A stretch of 64,000 nucleotides of DNA, from the NCBI GenBank assembly GCA_034521975.1, contig JAXHLR010000006.1:248001-312000 (forward strand), read 5' to 3'. The position numbers and the translations under genes are program-made. This stretch comes from Acidimicrobiales bacterium (lineage in GTDB: Bacteria; Actinomycetota; Acidimicrobiia; Acidimicrobiales; SKKL01). The notes under the pieces are model-generated. The model saw nothing but the letters and a program-made list of their open reading frames with translations, had not been told where the DNA came from and ran no database searches. Below are positions 1 to 8,628 of the stretch, piece after piece (the first letter of the stretch is position 1; every line of letters starts with the position of its first letter).

Positions 1-314
1 CAGCAGGCGTCGCGCAGCGCAGTGACATGATCCGGAGACCCGCCGACCGCCAGGTAGATCACCGGGTTGCGGGGCAGGAACGTGTCGAAGGGACCAAGGG
101 TGAGCCTCAACGGGGGGTCGACACCAGCAGCAGCCCGCCGCAGGATCGCCAACGTCTCGGGAACCTCGTCGTCACCGATGTTCACCGGTGGGACGAGGGT
201 GATGTGGGGGGCGATGTAGCTCGGATCGGCTCCGAACGCCCGCCGGAGCCCGTCCACCTCGGGGGCCACCTGCTCGGGCAGGAGCAACGCCACCGCGAGA
301 CGAACCCGTGCCAC
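1..314 (-). CDS. 2'-5' RNA ligase family protein (2H phosphoesterase), 3' part cut by window edge
   Basis: The frame starts at a GTG at 314 and runs off the left edge, so only the first ~104 residues are present. It begins with a hydrophobic strand (VRLAVALLLP) and carries the 2H-phosphoesterase signature H-I-T-L at about residue 46, followed by a strand ending PVIYLAV. The second HxTx motif expected for LigT/ThpR-type enzymes would lie beyond the edge. Family members hydrolyse 2',3'-cyclic phosphates or act on 2'-5' linked RNA ends in the cytoplasm. The gene is divergent from the polyphosphate kinase gene. The family call rests on a single motif plus fold-like hydrophobicity, so the substrate is unknown. 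Confidence 0.7.
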   Translation of the reverse strand, partial: MARVRLAVALLLPEQVAPEVDGLRRAFGADPSYIAPHITLVPPVNIGDDEVPETLAILRRAAAGVDPPLRLTLGPFDTFLPRNPVIYLAVGGSPDHVTALRDAC

Positions 315-376
315 CCGCCGGACGGTAGCACCACGGAGCCGACCACGGATTGCAGCGGTGCGCTAGACACGGGGCG

Positions 377-1186
377 ATGGACACCGAGCGATTCCGTGTA
401 CGCCCCGGGGCGATCGTCGATCTGGCCGACTTCTCACCCGACTCGACCGACGGCTTCGACGGCGAGAAGGACGACGCCAAGGACTGGAGCGACGACATCT
501 CCGAACGTCTCAGCGAGCTCCAGGTGCTGCTCCACGCGACGAAGGCGGCGCGGCTGTTGATCGTGCTCCAGGGCATGGACACCTCGGGCAAGGACAGCAC
601 CACTCGCCGAGTGTTCGACGCCGTCAACCCACTCGGTATCCGGGCAGCCGAGTTCAAGCGTCCGACCGAGGTGGAACTGGCGCGCGACTACCTCTGGCGG
701 GTCAACATGCAGATCCCCAAGGACGGCGAGATCGTCATCTTCAACCGCAGCCACTACGAGGACGTGCTCGTCGTTCGTGTCGAGGATCTCGTTCCCCGTG
801 AGCGATGGGAGAAGCGGTATGGGCACATCGTCGACTTCGAACGACGGCTGACTGACGAGGGCACCATCATCCGCAAGTTCTTCCTGCACATCTCCAAGGA
901 CGAGCAGAAGGAGCGTCTGGAGGAGCGGCTCGAGAACCCCACCAAGCACTGGAAGTTCGAGCACGGCGACCTGCGCACTCGCGAGCGGTGGAACGACTAC
1001 CAGGAGGCCTACCGCGTGATGCTCGAACGGACGAGCACCAACACCGCCCCCTGGTACGTGGTGCCCTCGGACCGCAAGTGGTTCCGCGACCTGTTGGTCG
1101 GCCGGGTCCTGGTCGAGACGCTCGAGCACCTGAACATGGATTGGCCCGAACCCATCAAGGACCTGAGCAAGATCACCATCGACTGA
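377..1186 (+). CDS. ppk2: Class III polyphosphate kinase 2 (polyphosphate:AMP/ADP phosphotransferase)
   Basis: Protein of 269 aa, the usual size for one-domain PPK2. The P-loop GMDTSGKDS lies near residues 66-74 and the Walker B/lid segment FNRSHYEDVLVVRV near 122-135, both diagnostic of PPK2. The later HISKDEQKERL and APWYVVPSDRKW blocks resemble class III enzymes (Meiothermus type), which use polyphosphate to make ADP and ATP from AMP. The ATG at 377, preceded by GGGGCG, was preferred to an ATG nine codons upstream because the family begins near this point. A short hairpin (CTGACC/GGTCAG, 1187-1200) follows the stop codon. Cytoplasmic role in energy and phosphate homeostasis. Confidence 0.92.
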   Translation: MDTERFRVRPGAIVDLADFSPDSTDGFDGEKDDAKDWSDDISERLSELQVLLHATKAARLLIVLQGMDTSGKDSTTRRVFDAVNPLGIRAAEFKRPTEVELARDYLWRVNMQIPKDGEIVIFNRSHYEDVLVVRVEDLVPRERWEKRYGHIVDFERRLTDEGTIIRKFFLHISKDEQKERLEERLENPTKHWKFEHGDLRTRERWNDYQEAYRVMLERTSTNTAPWYVVPSDRKWFRDLLVGRVLVETLEHLNMDWPEPIKDLSKITID

Positions 1187-1265
1187 CTGACCTCGGTCAG
1201 CGGGCGATGAGTGAACCGGGCGCGTTCCGGGCAGGTGAGGGTCACGCGACAGAAAGAGGTGCTTC

Positions 1266-1661
1266 ATGGGACTTGCCGACGTGCTCGCCGACCACCCGAA
1301 CAAGGACACGTTCGATCTGGCCGAGATCACCCGGGCGGTGCAGGCCTGCTTCGAGTGCGCGGCGGGATGCACCGCCTGCGCCGATGCCTGCCTCGCCGGG
1401 GACGACGTGGCCGACATGCGCCGCTGCATCAAGCTCGACCTGATCTGTGCCGAGATCTGCGCGGCGACCGGCCGCGTGCTGAGCGGTCCCGGACCTGGCG
1501 GCGATTCGTGGCGTCAGCTGGTGGAGGTGTGCGCCCGTGCCTGCGCCGAGTCTGCCGAGGAGTGCGGCTCGCACAGCGACGAGCACTGCCAGCGGTGCGC
1601 CGACCTGTGCCGCGAGTGCGAACGGGCCTGCCAACAGCTCCTCGCCGCCGCGTCGGGCTGA
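1266..1661 (+). CDS. Four-helix-bundle copper-binding protein (DUF326-like)
   Basis: A 131-aa protein with 16 cysteines spaced mostly as CxxxC/CxxC on predicted helices (residues 28, 31, 35, 38, 42, 54, 61, 65, 89, 93, 100, 108, 111, 115, 118, 122). This is the pattern of the DUF326/copper-storage family, in which thiolates lining a four-helix bundle hold Cu(I). No signal peptide or Tat motif is visible, so it is probably cytosolic. The start follows an AGAAAGAGG ribosome site. It sits between ppk2 and the convergent TetR gene, without an obvious copper exporter or sensor nearby. The metal is inferred from the family. Confidence 0.8.
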   Translation: MGLADVLADHPNKDTFDLAEITRAVQACFECAAGCTACADACLAGDDVADMRRCIKLDLICAEICAATGRVLSGPGPGGDSWRQLVEVCARACAESAEECGSHSDEHCQRCADLCRECERACQQLLAAASG

Positions 1662-1673
1662 GGCGGCCCGCTC

Positions 1674-2384
1674 TTAAGCCCGTCCGGCGCGGCGCACCGA
1701 CGACGCCTCGGCGCTCGACGAGTCAGACCGCAGACCCTGAAGGCCTCGAAGGATCACGTCCACCACCTCGTCGGCGGCTTCTTTGGGCGAGGAGCAAAGG
1801 GTGGAGATCACTTCGGCTCGTGAAAAGTCGCGACCGACACCAGCCATGACCCTGGCGAGGGCCGCGGTGTCCACCGGGGAGATGTCGCCGCGCTCGATCG
1901 CGAGGTCGAGCAGACACCGTGTGATCCCCACGATGTAGTCGGAGTGCGCTTCGTACATGTCCCTGCCGGCGGGGATCGACGCGAGGTCGCGGGTCACTGC
2001 CGGAGTCACCGAGACGACGGCGACCGTCGCGGCACGCAGGTACGAACGGATCGCGTCGAGCGGGGCCATGTCCTCGTCGAGGGCACTGGCCGCGCGGCGA
2101 CCGACCCGCCAGAGGTTGCGGTCGACCACCATCAGGACCAGCTCGTCGCGGCTGGGTGCGAGCTCGTACAGCGTGCGCAGCGAGCAGCTCAACCGCGACG
2201 CGATCTCAGCCATCGTCAGGTGGGTGAAGCCGTTCTCGAAGAGGCCTCCGAGCTGGTCGAGGATCTCCCGCTGGCGGCTGGTGAGGGCTCGCTCGCGCTC
2301 ACGGTCGAGCAACGGGGCAGGCCGGGGGACCGACTGCAGCCGAGCCTGGAGGTCGGCCCTGGTGGTCGGGGTGCCGGTGCTCAC
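1674..2384 (-). CDS. TetR-family transcriptional regulator of the carboxylase divergon
   Basis: A 236-aa protein with an N-terminal helix-turn-helix of TetR type at about residues 45-90 (FENGFTHLTMAEIASRLS then SLRTLYELAPSRDELV) and an all-helical ligand/dimer domain. The GTG start overlaps the stop of the AtuA-like gene by GTGA, so it is the last gene of a translationally coupled carboxylase operon. In the Pseudomonas acyclic terpene (atu) system the operon also encodes a TetR repressor, AtuR. The perfect palindrome at 7794-7809, at the head of this operon, is the best candidate operator; an acyl-CoA ligand is likely. Regulator identity is clear; target and ligand are inferred. Confidence 0.85.
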   Translation of the reverse strand: MSTGTPTTRADLQARLQSVPRPAPLLDRERERALTSRQREILDQLGGLFENGFTHLTMAEIASRLSCSLRTLYELAPSRDELVLMVVDRNLWRVGRRAASALDEDMAPLDAIRSYLRAATVAVVSVTPAVTRDLASIPAGRDMYEAHSDYIVGITRCLLDLAIERGDISPVDTAALARVMAGVGRDFSRAEVISTLCSSPKEAADEVVDVILRGLQGLRSDSSSAEASSVRRAGRA

Positions 2385-4141
2385 CGAATGAGCACAGCAG
2401 GCAGGTCGACCACGCGGGCCCGGAGCCACTCGCCGAGGCTCTTGGCCTGGCCGTCCTGGCGGGTCGACGCGGCGACCCCTTCTTCGAGCAGCCCCACGAT
2501 CACGAAGTTGAGGGACCGCAGGGCGGGCAACCGGTGACGCTGCACCTCCAGCTCGGCGGTTTCTGCCAGCAACAGCTTCAGCCGGTCGACGGTGAGGAAC
2601 TCGTCGAGCCAGGCCCACGCCTCGTCGCTGCGGACGAACACACCCAGGTTGGCGTTGCCGCCCTTGTCGCCCGAGCGGGCCCCGACCACACGACCGAGTG
2701 CGACACTGACCGTCTCCCCCGCGGGGGCTGGCAAGCTCGGGCCGGGTGCGGGCACGACCTCGACCGAGTCCTGCGGAGCTACCGACTCGATCACGGTCGC
2801 TCCCCCATCGAGCATCCGGACGTGCTGGGGGACCAGCTCGGCGGGGACGAGTGCCGGTCGGTAGACGCCGTAGGGGCTGCCGGCCGACGGGCCACCACCG
2901 ACCGCGAAGAACCCGGGGATGTTGGCCAGCGCCAGCTCGATCATTGCGTTGGACACCGCCCGGCCGACCTTCGACTCGTCGGGATCCTTCACGCTGATCC
3001 GCCACAGCGCCACGGCCTCCTCGTTCGTGGCCGGGTCGGCCTTGTCGGTGCGGACCAGCCTGGTGGTGACGCTCGCGAAGTCCTCGGGCCCGTAGCGGCA
3101 GGCGGCCCAGAACCCGGCCTCGACCACGGCGGCCTTGGCCTCGATGTCGAGCCCGGTGAGCGCGACCCGCAGATCGTTGCGGAACCCCCCGAGCTCGTTC
3201 ATCGCGACCTTCAGGGTCGTCGGCGGTGGTTCGCCCTTGGTGCTGCTGATGCGTACCCGGTCGGGTCCTGCCTCGCTCAGTTCGATGGTGTCGAACCGGG
3301 CGGTCACGTCGGGTCCGAGGTACGCGGGACCGGCGATCTCATAGAGCAGCTGGGAGGTGACCGTCCCGATCGACACCTGACCGCCGGTGCCGTCGTGCTT
3401 GCCGATCACCGTCGAACCGTCGGCGGCCACCTCGGCCCACGGGAAGCCTGGCCTGGTGAGGTCGCCGACCTCGGTGAAGAACGAGTAGTTGCCACCGGTT
3501 GCCTGCGCGCCGCACTCGATGACGTGGCCGGCGACGACCGCGCCGGCCAGCGCGTCCCAGTCGTCGCGCGCCCAGCCGTGGTGCCACGCGGCCGGTCCGC
3601 AGACCACCGCCGCGTCGGTGACCCTGCCGGTGATGACGATGTCGGCCCCCTGGCCGAGGGCGTCGACGATCCCCCAGCAGCCGAGGTAGGCGTTCGCGCT
3701 GATGAACCTGGAGGTGTCGCCGACCGGCTCACCCGTGTCGAGGTTCGCGAGGTCGACACCCGCCTCGATCAGCTCGTCGAGGCGCGGGAGCAGGTTGTCG
3801 CCGCTCACATAGGCGATCTTCGGGGCCAAGCCGAGCCGGTCGGCGACCTCGGCGACCGCCTCGGCGCAGCCGTCGGGGTCGAGCCCACCGGCGTTGGACA
3901 CCACCTTGATGCCCCGATCGAGGCAGGTGCGCATGACCTGCTCCATCTGGGTGACGAAGGTCCGAGCGAAGCCACCGCGAGGCCGTCTGGCCTGGGTGCG
4001 GGCGAGGATCAGCATGGTCAGCTCGGCGAGCCAGTCGCCGGTGAGCACGTCGATGGGGCCGCCCTCGACCATCTCGGCAGCAGCCGAGAGCCGGTCGCCG
4101 TAGAAGCCGGAGCAGTTGGCGATGCGGACCGGATTGGTCAC
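2381..4141 (-). CDS. Acyclic terpene utilisation AtuA family protein (DUF1446), fused to its small C-terminal domain
   Basis: A 586-aa protein. The first ~450 residues are the DUF1446/AtuA domain: N-terminal RIANCSGFYGDR, central NAGGLDPDGCAEAV and GRVTDAAVV. A C-terminal ~100-residue module starts at VALGRVVGARSGDKGGNANLGVFV; it is encoded separately in some bacteria and fused here. AtuA is needed for citronellol/geraniol breakdown in Pseudomonas, but its reaction is not established. The GTG start overlaps the biotin-carboxylase stop and the stop overlaps the TetR start, both by GTGA. Context says it serves the same acyl-CoA carboxylation pathway. Confidence 0.88.
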   Translation of the reverse strand: MTNPVRIANCSGFYGDRLSAAAEMVEGGPIDVLTGDWLAELTMLILARTQARRPRGGFARTFVTQMEQVMRTCLDRGIKVVSNAGGLDPDGCAEAVAEVADRLGLAPKIAYVSGDNLLPRLDELIEAGVDLANLDTGEPVGDTSRFISANAYLGCWGIVDALGQGADIVITGRVTDAAVVCGPAAWHHGWARDDWDALAGAVVAGHVIECGAQATGGNYSFFTEVGDLTRPGFPWAEVAADGSTVIGKHDGTGGQVSIGTVTSQLLYEIAGPAYLGPDVTARFDTIELSEAGPDRVRISSTKGEPPPTTLKVAMNELGGFRNDLRVALTGLDIEAKAAVVEAGFWAACRYGPEDFASVTTRLVRTDKADPATNEEAVALWRISVKDPDESKVGRAVSNAMIELALANIPGFFAVGGGPSAGSPYGVYRPALVPAELVPQHVRMLDGGATVIESVAPQDSVEVVPAPGPSLPAPAGETVSVALGRVVGARSGDKGGNANLGVFVRSDEAWAWLDEFLTVDRLKLLLAETAELEVQRHRLPALRSLNFVIVGLLEEGVAASTRQDGQAKSLGEWLRARVVDLPAVLIR

Positions 4142-6132
4142 GATCCCTCCTCGGGTTGGTCGTCGGTGGCGGTCGCATCGAGCGGTTCGACGGCAAGCAG
4201 CACGTCGCCTCGCTGGACCTGGCTGGCGTCCTGCACGTTGACCTCGGTGACGGTGCTGGCGACAGGCGCGGTGATCGGGTGCTCCATCTTCATCGCTTCG
4301 AGCACGACGAGGACCTGGCCGGCCACCACCTCGTCGCCGACTGCGACGCGCACGTCGCGGACCACCCCCGCCATGGGTGCTTCGAGGCCTCCGGCCGTGG
4401 CGATCGATTCGGGGGCCGAGAACCGGGGGGAGATGTAGAGGGTGACAGTCCCGGACCGGCACTGGACGTGCAGCCGGTCGTCGATGTGGGTGACCCGGCT
4501 GGTGCTGCGATGCCGGTCGACCTCGACGTCGATGGCGTCGAGAGTCCAGCGGTGCACCCGCGCCTCCCCGCCGGAGCCGAGCCGGAACGAGCCGTCGCGC
4601 AGGGACTGGTAGGTGATCTCGACCGTCCGGCTGCCCACGGTGAACATCGTCTTTTGCGCCGGCAAGCGAGCGTTGCGCCAGCCGCTGGGCAGCCCGGCGA
4701 GGACCGGGGTGTTGGCCCGGTTGAGGCCCTGCAACCACAAGGCGGCGACGGTCGCCGCCTTTTCGAGGCCCTGATCGTCGAGGTCCTCGGGCACCGGGTC
4801 GACCCGATCGATGAAGTCGGTCGTGGTGTCACCGGCCAGAAAGGCGGGTTCGCGCAGGGTGGCCGCGAGGAACGACCGGTTCGTGATCATGCCGCCCAGG
4901 TGCAGGCGTTCGAGGGCCAGGGCCAGGCGGCCGGCCGCTTCGGCCCGGGACGGGGCGTGGGCGATGACCTTGGCGAGCATCGGGTCGAACTGCACCCCGA
5001 TCACCGAGCCGGCCTCGACGCCGGTGTCCCAGCGCACCGCAGGTTCGGCCGCGGGTTCGAACGCATCGAGGGTGCCCGCCACCGGCAGGAATCCCGCGGC
5101 GACGTCTTCGGCGTAGAGCCGGGCCTCGACGGCATGCCCGGACCAACCGATGTCGTGCTGCTCGTAGCCGAGCGGCTCGCCGGCCGCGATGCAAAGCTGC
5201 TCGCGAACGAGGTCGAGCCCGGTCACCGCCTCGGTGACCGGATGCTCGACCTGGAGGCGGGTGTTTACCTCGAGGAAGAAGAACTCGCGGGTGGCTTCGT
5301 CGACGAGGAACTCGACGGTGCCTGCCGACTGGTAGCTGAGAGCCCCGGCGAGGGCGAGCGCGGCCTCGCCCATCGCCTGGCGCATGGCCGGGTCGACGAC
5401 CGGCGACGGCGACTCCTCGATGATCTTCTGGTGGCGGCGCTGGATGGAGCACTCGCGCTCGCCGAGGTGCAACAGGTTGCCGTAGCGGTCGCCGAGAATC
5501 TGGATCTCGATGTGGCGGGAACGGGCCACGTAGCGTTCGAGGAAGATCCGGTCGTCGCCGAACGCGCCGGCGGCCTCGCGCTGGGCTGCCGCGACGGCCT
5601 CGTCGAGTTGGGCAGGGGCGTGGACGATTCGCATGCCCTTTCCGCCACCACCGGCGGCGGCCTTCACGAGCAGCGGGTAGCCGATGTCGCCAGCGTCGGC
5701 CACGACGTCGGAGGAGGGGAGCGTCGGGACCCCTGCTTCGACGGCTGCACGCTTGGCGGCGAGCTTGTCGCCCATCGCGTCGATCGCCACAGGCGACGGT
5801 CCGACCCAGAGGAGCCCAGCGTCGATCACCGCTGTGGCAAAGGCACCGCTTTCGGCCAGGAACCCGTAGCCAGGATGGATGGCTCCGGCGCCTGTACTGC
5901 GGGCGGCATCGATGATGGCTCGGGCATCGAGGTACCCGCCCGGGAGTCGTACCGCCTCGTCGGCGTCAGCGACGAAGGGTGCGCCGGCGTCGGCGTCGGA
6001 GTAGACGGCGATGCAGCGCATGCCCATCGATCGCGCGGTCCGAAAGATCCGCCGGGCGATCTCGCCTCGGTTGGCAACGAGCAGCGCGGTGATGGGTGTG
6101 GTGGCCGGTGTGGTGGTCGCTCCCTCGTTCAC
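4138..6132 (-). CDS. Acyl-CoA carboxylase alpha chain (biotin carboxylase plus biotin carboxyl carrier)
   Basis: 664 aa. The N-terminal biotin-carboxylase half starts TALLVANRGEIARRI, has the ATP-grasp glycine loop KAAAGGGGKGMRIV and the active-site block FLEVNTRLQVEHPVTE. The last ~75 residues are a biotinyl domain with AMKM, placing biotin on Lys ~615. This one-chain A/BCCP layout is that of MccA, AtuF/LiuD and actinobacterial acyl-CoA carboxylases. It carboxylates biotin with ATP and bicarbonate for the beta chain encoded just upstream. The GTG start overlaps that gene by GTGA. The substrate (geranyl-, methylcrotonyl- or another acyl-CoA) cannot be told from sequence; the AtuA neighbour favours a branched or isoprenoid acyl-CoA. 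Confidence 0.93.
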   Translation of the reverse strand: MNEGATTTPATTPITALLVANRGEIARRIFRTARSMGMRCIAVYSDADAGAPFVADADEAVRLPGGYLDARAIIDAARSTGAGAIHPGYGFLAESGAFATAVIDAGLLWVGPSPVAIDAMGDKLAAKRAAVEAGVPTLPSSDVVADAGDIGYPLLVKAAAGGGGKGMRIVHAPAQLDEAVAAAQREAAGAFGDDRIFLERYVARSRHIEIQILGDRYGNLLHLGERECSIQRRHQKIIEESPSPVVDPAMRQAMGEAALALAGALSYQSAGTVEFLVDEATREFFFLEVNTRLQVEHPVTEAVTGLDLVREQLCIAAGEPLGYEQHDIGWSGHAVEARLYAEDVAAGFLPVAGTLDAFEPAAEPAVRWDTGVEAGSVIGVQFDPMLAKVIAHAPSRAEAAGRLALALERLHLGGMITNRSFLAATLREPAFLAGDTTTDFIDRVDPVPEDLDDQGLEKAATVAALWLQGLNRANTPVLAGLPSGWRNARLPAQKTMFTVGSRTVEITYQSLRDGSFRLGSGGEARVHRWTLDAIDVEVDRHRSTSRVTHIDDRLHVQCRSGTVTLYISPRFSAPESIATAGGLEAPMAGVVRDVRVAVGDEVVAGQVLVVLEAMKMEHPITAPVASTVTEVNVQDASQVQRGDVLLAVEPLDATATDDQPEEGS

Positions 6133-7781
6133 AGCCGGAACACCCCATAGCTCTCGGTTCCCTCGATCGCCTTGTTGCGCACGACCGAGAGGCAGAGCGC
6201 GAGCACCGTGCGTGTGTCGCGTGGGTCGATGATCCCGTCGTCGCTGATCGCACCGGTGGCTCGGAGTGCGAGCGAGCCCTCCTCCTGGATGGCTTCGACC
6301 ATCTCGGCCACCTTGGTGTCCTCCTCCTCGTCGAAGGGCACACCGTCGCGTGCCGCCTGGCCTCGCCGGACGATCGACATGACCCCGGCGATCTGCTTGG
6401 GGCCCATCACCGCGATCTTGGCCGTCGGCCACAGGAACGTGAAGCGGTTGCCGAACGCCCGGCCAGACATGCCGTAGGTGCCGGCGCCATATGACGACCC
6501 GATGATGACGGTGAGGTGCGGAACCGTCGAGGCGGTCACCGCGTTGATCATCTGTGAGCCCTTCTTGATGATCCCACCGGCCTCGAAGTCGCGTCCGACG
6601 ATGTAGCCGGTGACGTTCTGCAGGAAGAGCAGGGGGACGTCGATCTGGTTGCAGAGCTGGATGAAGTGAGCTGCCTTTTCGGCGGACTCGGGGTAGATCA
6701 CCCCGTTGTTGCCGAGGATCCCGATGGGGTACCCGTGGATCGAGGCCCAGCCGCACACCATCGATCGCCCGTAGCGGGGCTTGAACTCCTCGAAGCGAGA
6801 GCCGTCGACGACCCGGGCGATGACGTCGCGCACGTCGACGGGCTGTTTCAGATCGCGGCTGACGATCCCGAGCAGCTCCTCGGGGTCATAGATCGGGGGA
6901 TCGGGACGAAACGTCGGGTCGGGCCCGGCCTTGCGCCAGTTGAGGTGCTGCACGACCTCGCGGCAGGTGCGCAGCGCGTCGAGCTCGTCGACCGCGTAGT
7001 AGTCGCCGAGGCCGGAGACCTCGGCGTGCAGGTCGGCACCCCCGAGCGTCTCGTCGTCGCTCTCCTCGCCGGTGGCCATCTTCACCAGTGGCGGTCCGGC
7101 GAGGAAGATCTTGGACTGCTCCTTCACCACGATGACGTAGTCGGAGAGGCCCGGCTGGTAGGCGCCACCCGCGGTGGAGGATCCGAAGACCACGGCGATG
7201 GTGGGGATCTCCATCTTGGACAGCTCGATCAGCTCGTAGAAGAAGCGGCCGGTCTCGGCGAAGTGGTCGACCTGAACCCGGCGACCACCTCCATCGCCGC
7301 CACCTTCGGTGTTCACCCGCAGGTCGGCTCCGGCGGACTCGACGAAGCTGACATAGGGCATCCGGTTGTCGCGCGCGATCTCGAGCGCACGGCTCCACTT
7401 CTTCGCGGCGTAGGGGGTGAGCGCCCCCCCGAGCACCGACGGGTCGTTCGCGAGGATCACGCACTCGGTGCCCGCGATGACGCCGATGCCGATGATCATC
7501 CCGCCGCCGATGGTGTACGCCGACTCGTACGCGGCCAGCGGGCTGATCTCAAGGAACGGCGTGTCGGGGTCCAACACGTTGGCGATGCGCTCGCGCACCG
7601 GCAGCTTGCCCCTGGACCGCAGCCGCTCCATCCGGCTCGGCCCCCCGCCGGCTTCGGCCTCGTCAAGCAGCTCGTCGATGACCGCGAGCTGTTCCTGCAT
7701 GTCGGAGCGGTTCTTGGCGAAGTTCTCGCTCGTCGTGTCGAGCGTCGAGCGGATCGGTGCCGCGAGCATCGTCGGGTTCAT
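6129..7781 (-). CDS. Acyl-CoA carboxylase beta chain (carboxyltransferase)
   Basis: 550 aa with both crotonase-like carboxyltransferase halves. N-terminal signs are RERIANVLDPDTPFLEISPLA, an SAGADLR block and GSSTAGGAYQPGLSDYV; C-terminal signs are NNGVIYPESAEKAAHFI, LLFLQNVTGYIVG and SSYGAGTYGMSGRAF. It moves CO2 from carboxybiotin to the acyl-CoA and pairs with the alpha chain. It is first in the leftward operon. The ATG at 7781 has no Shine-Dalgarno (the preceding bases are pyrimidine-rich), while a -10 element ends 7 nt upstream, so the transcript is probably leaderless. Length and motifs match MccB/LiuB/AtuC-type subunits. Confidence 0.93.
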   Translation of the reverse strand: MNPTMLAAPIRSTLDTTSENFAKNRSDMQEQLAVIDELLDEAEAGGGPSRMERLRSRGKLPVRERIANVLDPDTPFLEISPLAAYESAYTIGGGMIIGIGVIAGTECVILANDPSVLGGALTPYAAKKWSRALEIARDNRMPYVSFVESAGADLRVNTEGGGDGGGRRVQVDHFAETGRFFYELIELSKMEIPTIAVVFGSSTAGGAYQPGLSDYVIVVKEQSKIFLAGPPLVKMATGEESDDETLGGADLHAEVSGLGDYYAVDELDALRTCREVVQHLNWRKAGPDPTFRPDPPIYDPEELLGIVSRDLKQPVDVRDVIARVVDGSRFEEFKPRYGRSMVCGWASIHGYPIGILGNNGVIYPESAEKAAHFIQLCNQIDVPLLFLQNVTGYIVGRDFEAGGIIKKGSQMINAVTASTVPHLTVIIGSSYGAGTYGMSGRAFGNRFTFLWPTAKIAVMGPKQIAGVMSIVRRGQAARDGVPFDEEEDTKVAEMVEAIQEEGSLALRATGAISDDGIIDPRDTRTVLALCLSVVRNKAIEGTESYGVFRL

Positions 7782-7787
7782 GAGGAG

Positions 7788-7822
7788 AAGGTATTGCGGT
7801 AATCCGCAAAGGTCAATATTAT
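7788..7822. promoter_or_regulatory. Overlapping divergent promoters with one shared palindromic operator
   Basis: Rightward promoter: -35 TTGCGG (7794-7799), exactly 17 nt, -10 TATTAT (7817-7822), with the enoyl-CoA hydratase ATG 9 nt later. Leftward promoter on the minus strand: -35 TTGACC (7811-7816), exactly 17 nt, -10 TACCTT (7788-7793), with the carboxyltransferase ATG 7 nt later. A perfect inverted repeat, TTGCGG-TAAT-CCGCAA (7794-7809), lies in the leftward spacer and covers the rightward -35. One bound dimer would block both. The only regulator in the unit is the TetR protein at 1674-2384, so this is its likely operator. The elements are read directly from sequence; the binding partner is inferred. 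Confidence 0.75.
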
Positions 7823-7830
7823 CCTGTGGG

Positions 7831-8628
7831 ATGATCACCGACACACCCGACCCCTCGCCCGTGCGGGTCGAGGTCGCTGACGGGGTAGCCACCATCACCC
7901 TGGCCGACCCCGACAACCGCAACACGCTGACCCAGGCGATGATCGGCGCGCTGCTCGACGGGTTGGAGGACGCGAACGCCGACCCATCGGTGCGGGTCAT
8001 CGTGGTCACCAACGATGGCCGGGTCTTTTGCGCAGGCGCCAACCTCAGCGAGCAGTCAGGTGCACAGCCTGGCGCGAAGGGTGCACGCGGCTTTCCCGAG
8101 CTCCTGGGCGCGATCCAGACCTCGCCGACCCCGGTGGTGGGGCGGCTCGACGGGCACGCGGTCGCCGGTGGGGTCGGGCTCGCCGCAGCGCTCGACATCT
8201 CGATCGCCCGCGACGACGTGCTCCTCGGTTTCACCGAGGTTCGCGTCGGGGTGATCCCGGCGATCATCTCGGTGGTCTGTCTTCCCAAGATGCGACGGGG
8301 CGATGCGCTCGAAGCGTTCCTTCGGGGTCGGCGCTTCCCGGCGGCCGAGGCAGCCGAGATCGGCCTCATCAACAGGGCCGTCCCTGCGGCCGAGCTCGAC
8401 GCCGCGGTGGCCGAGGTCGTCGACGACCTGCGGCACGGCGGCCCGAACGCGCTCGCCGGGGCGAAGGCGCTCGTCAACGAGATCCCCTCCTTACCGATCG
8501 ACGAGGCGTTCCGCGTCACAGCGGCCCGTTCATCCGCGCTGTTCGGCACCAACGAGGCCGCCGAGGGGATGGCGGCCTTCCTGGAGAAGCGACGTCCGTC
8601 CTGGGCGCAGGCAGAGGAGGCGACATGA
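7831..8628 (+). CDS. Enoyl-CoA hydratase/isomerase family protein
   Basis: 265-aa crotonase-fold protein. The CoA/oxyanion segment FCAGANLSEQ is followed by DGHAVAGGVGLAAALDIS, and the acidic FTEVRVGVIPA and later AAEIGLINR blocks match hydratases. In the Atu and Liu pathways a dedicated hydratase (AtuE/LiuC) acts on the glutaconyl-CoA made by the carboxylase, which fits its position opposite the carboxylase operon. The ATG at 7831 lies 9 nt after the -10, so the message is probably leaderless. The stop overlaps the next gene as ATGA. Exact substrate unknown. Confidence 0.88.
   Translation: MITDTPDPSPVRVEVADGVATITLADPDNRNTLTQAMIGALLDGLEDANADPSVRVIVVTNDGRVFCAGANLSEQSGAQPGAKGARGFPELLGAIQTSPTPVVGRLDGHAVAGGVGLAAALDISIARDDVLLGFTEVRVGVIPAIISVVCLPKMRRGDALEAFLRGRRFPAAEAAEIGLINRAVPAAELDAAVAEVVDDLRHGGPNALAGAKALVNEIPSLPIDEAFRVTAARSSALFGTNEAAEGMAAFLEKRRPSWAQAEEAT

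Noticed and set aside
434-1432. Long minus-strand open frame opposite ppk2 and the copper-protein gene
   Set aside because: A high-GC shadow frame. The plus-strand proteins are complete and recognisable, and the minus frame has no known domain.
2534-6150. Very long plus-strand open frames opposite AtuA and the biotin carboxylase genes (over 600 codons each)
   Set aside because: Complementary-strand artefacts of GC-rich codons; sequences are low complexity and unlike any family.
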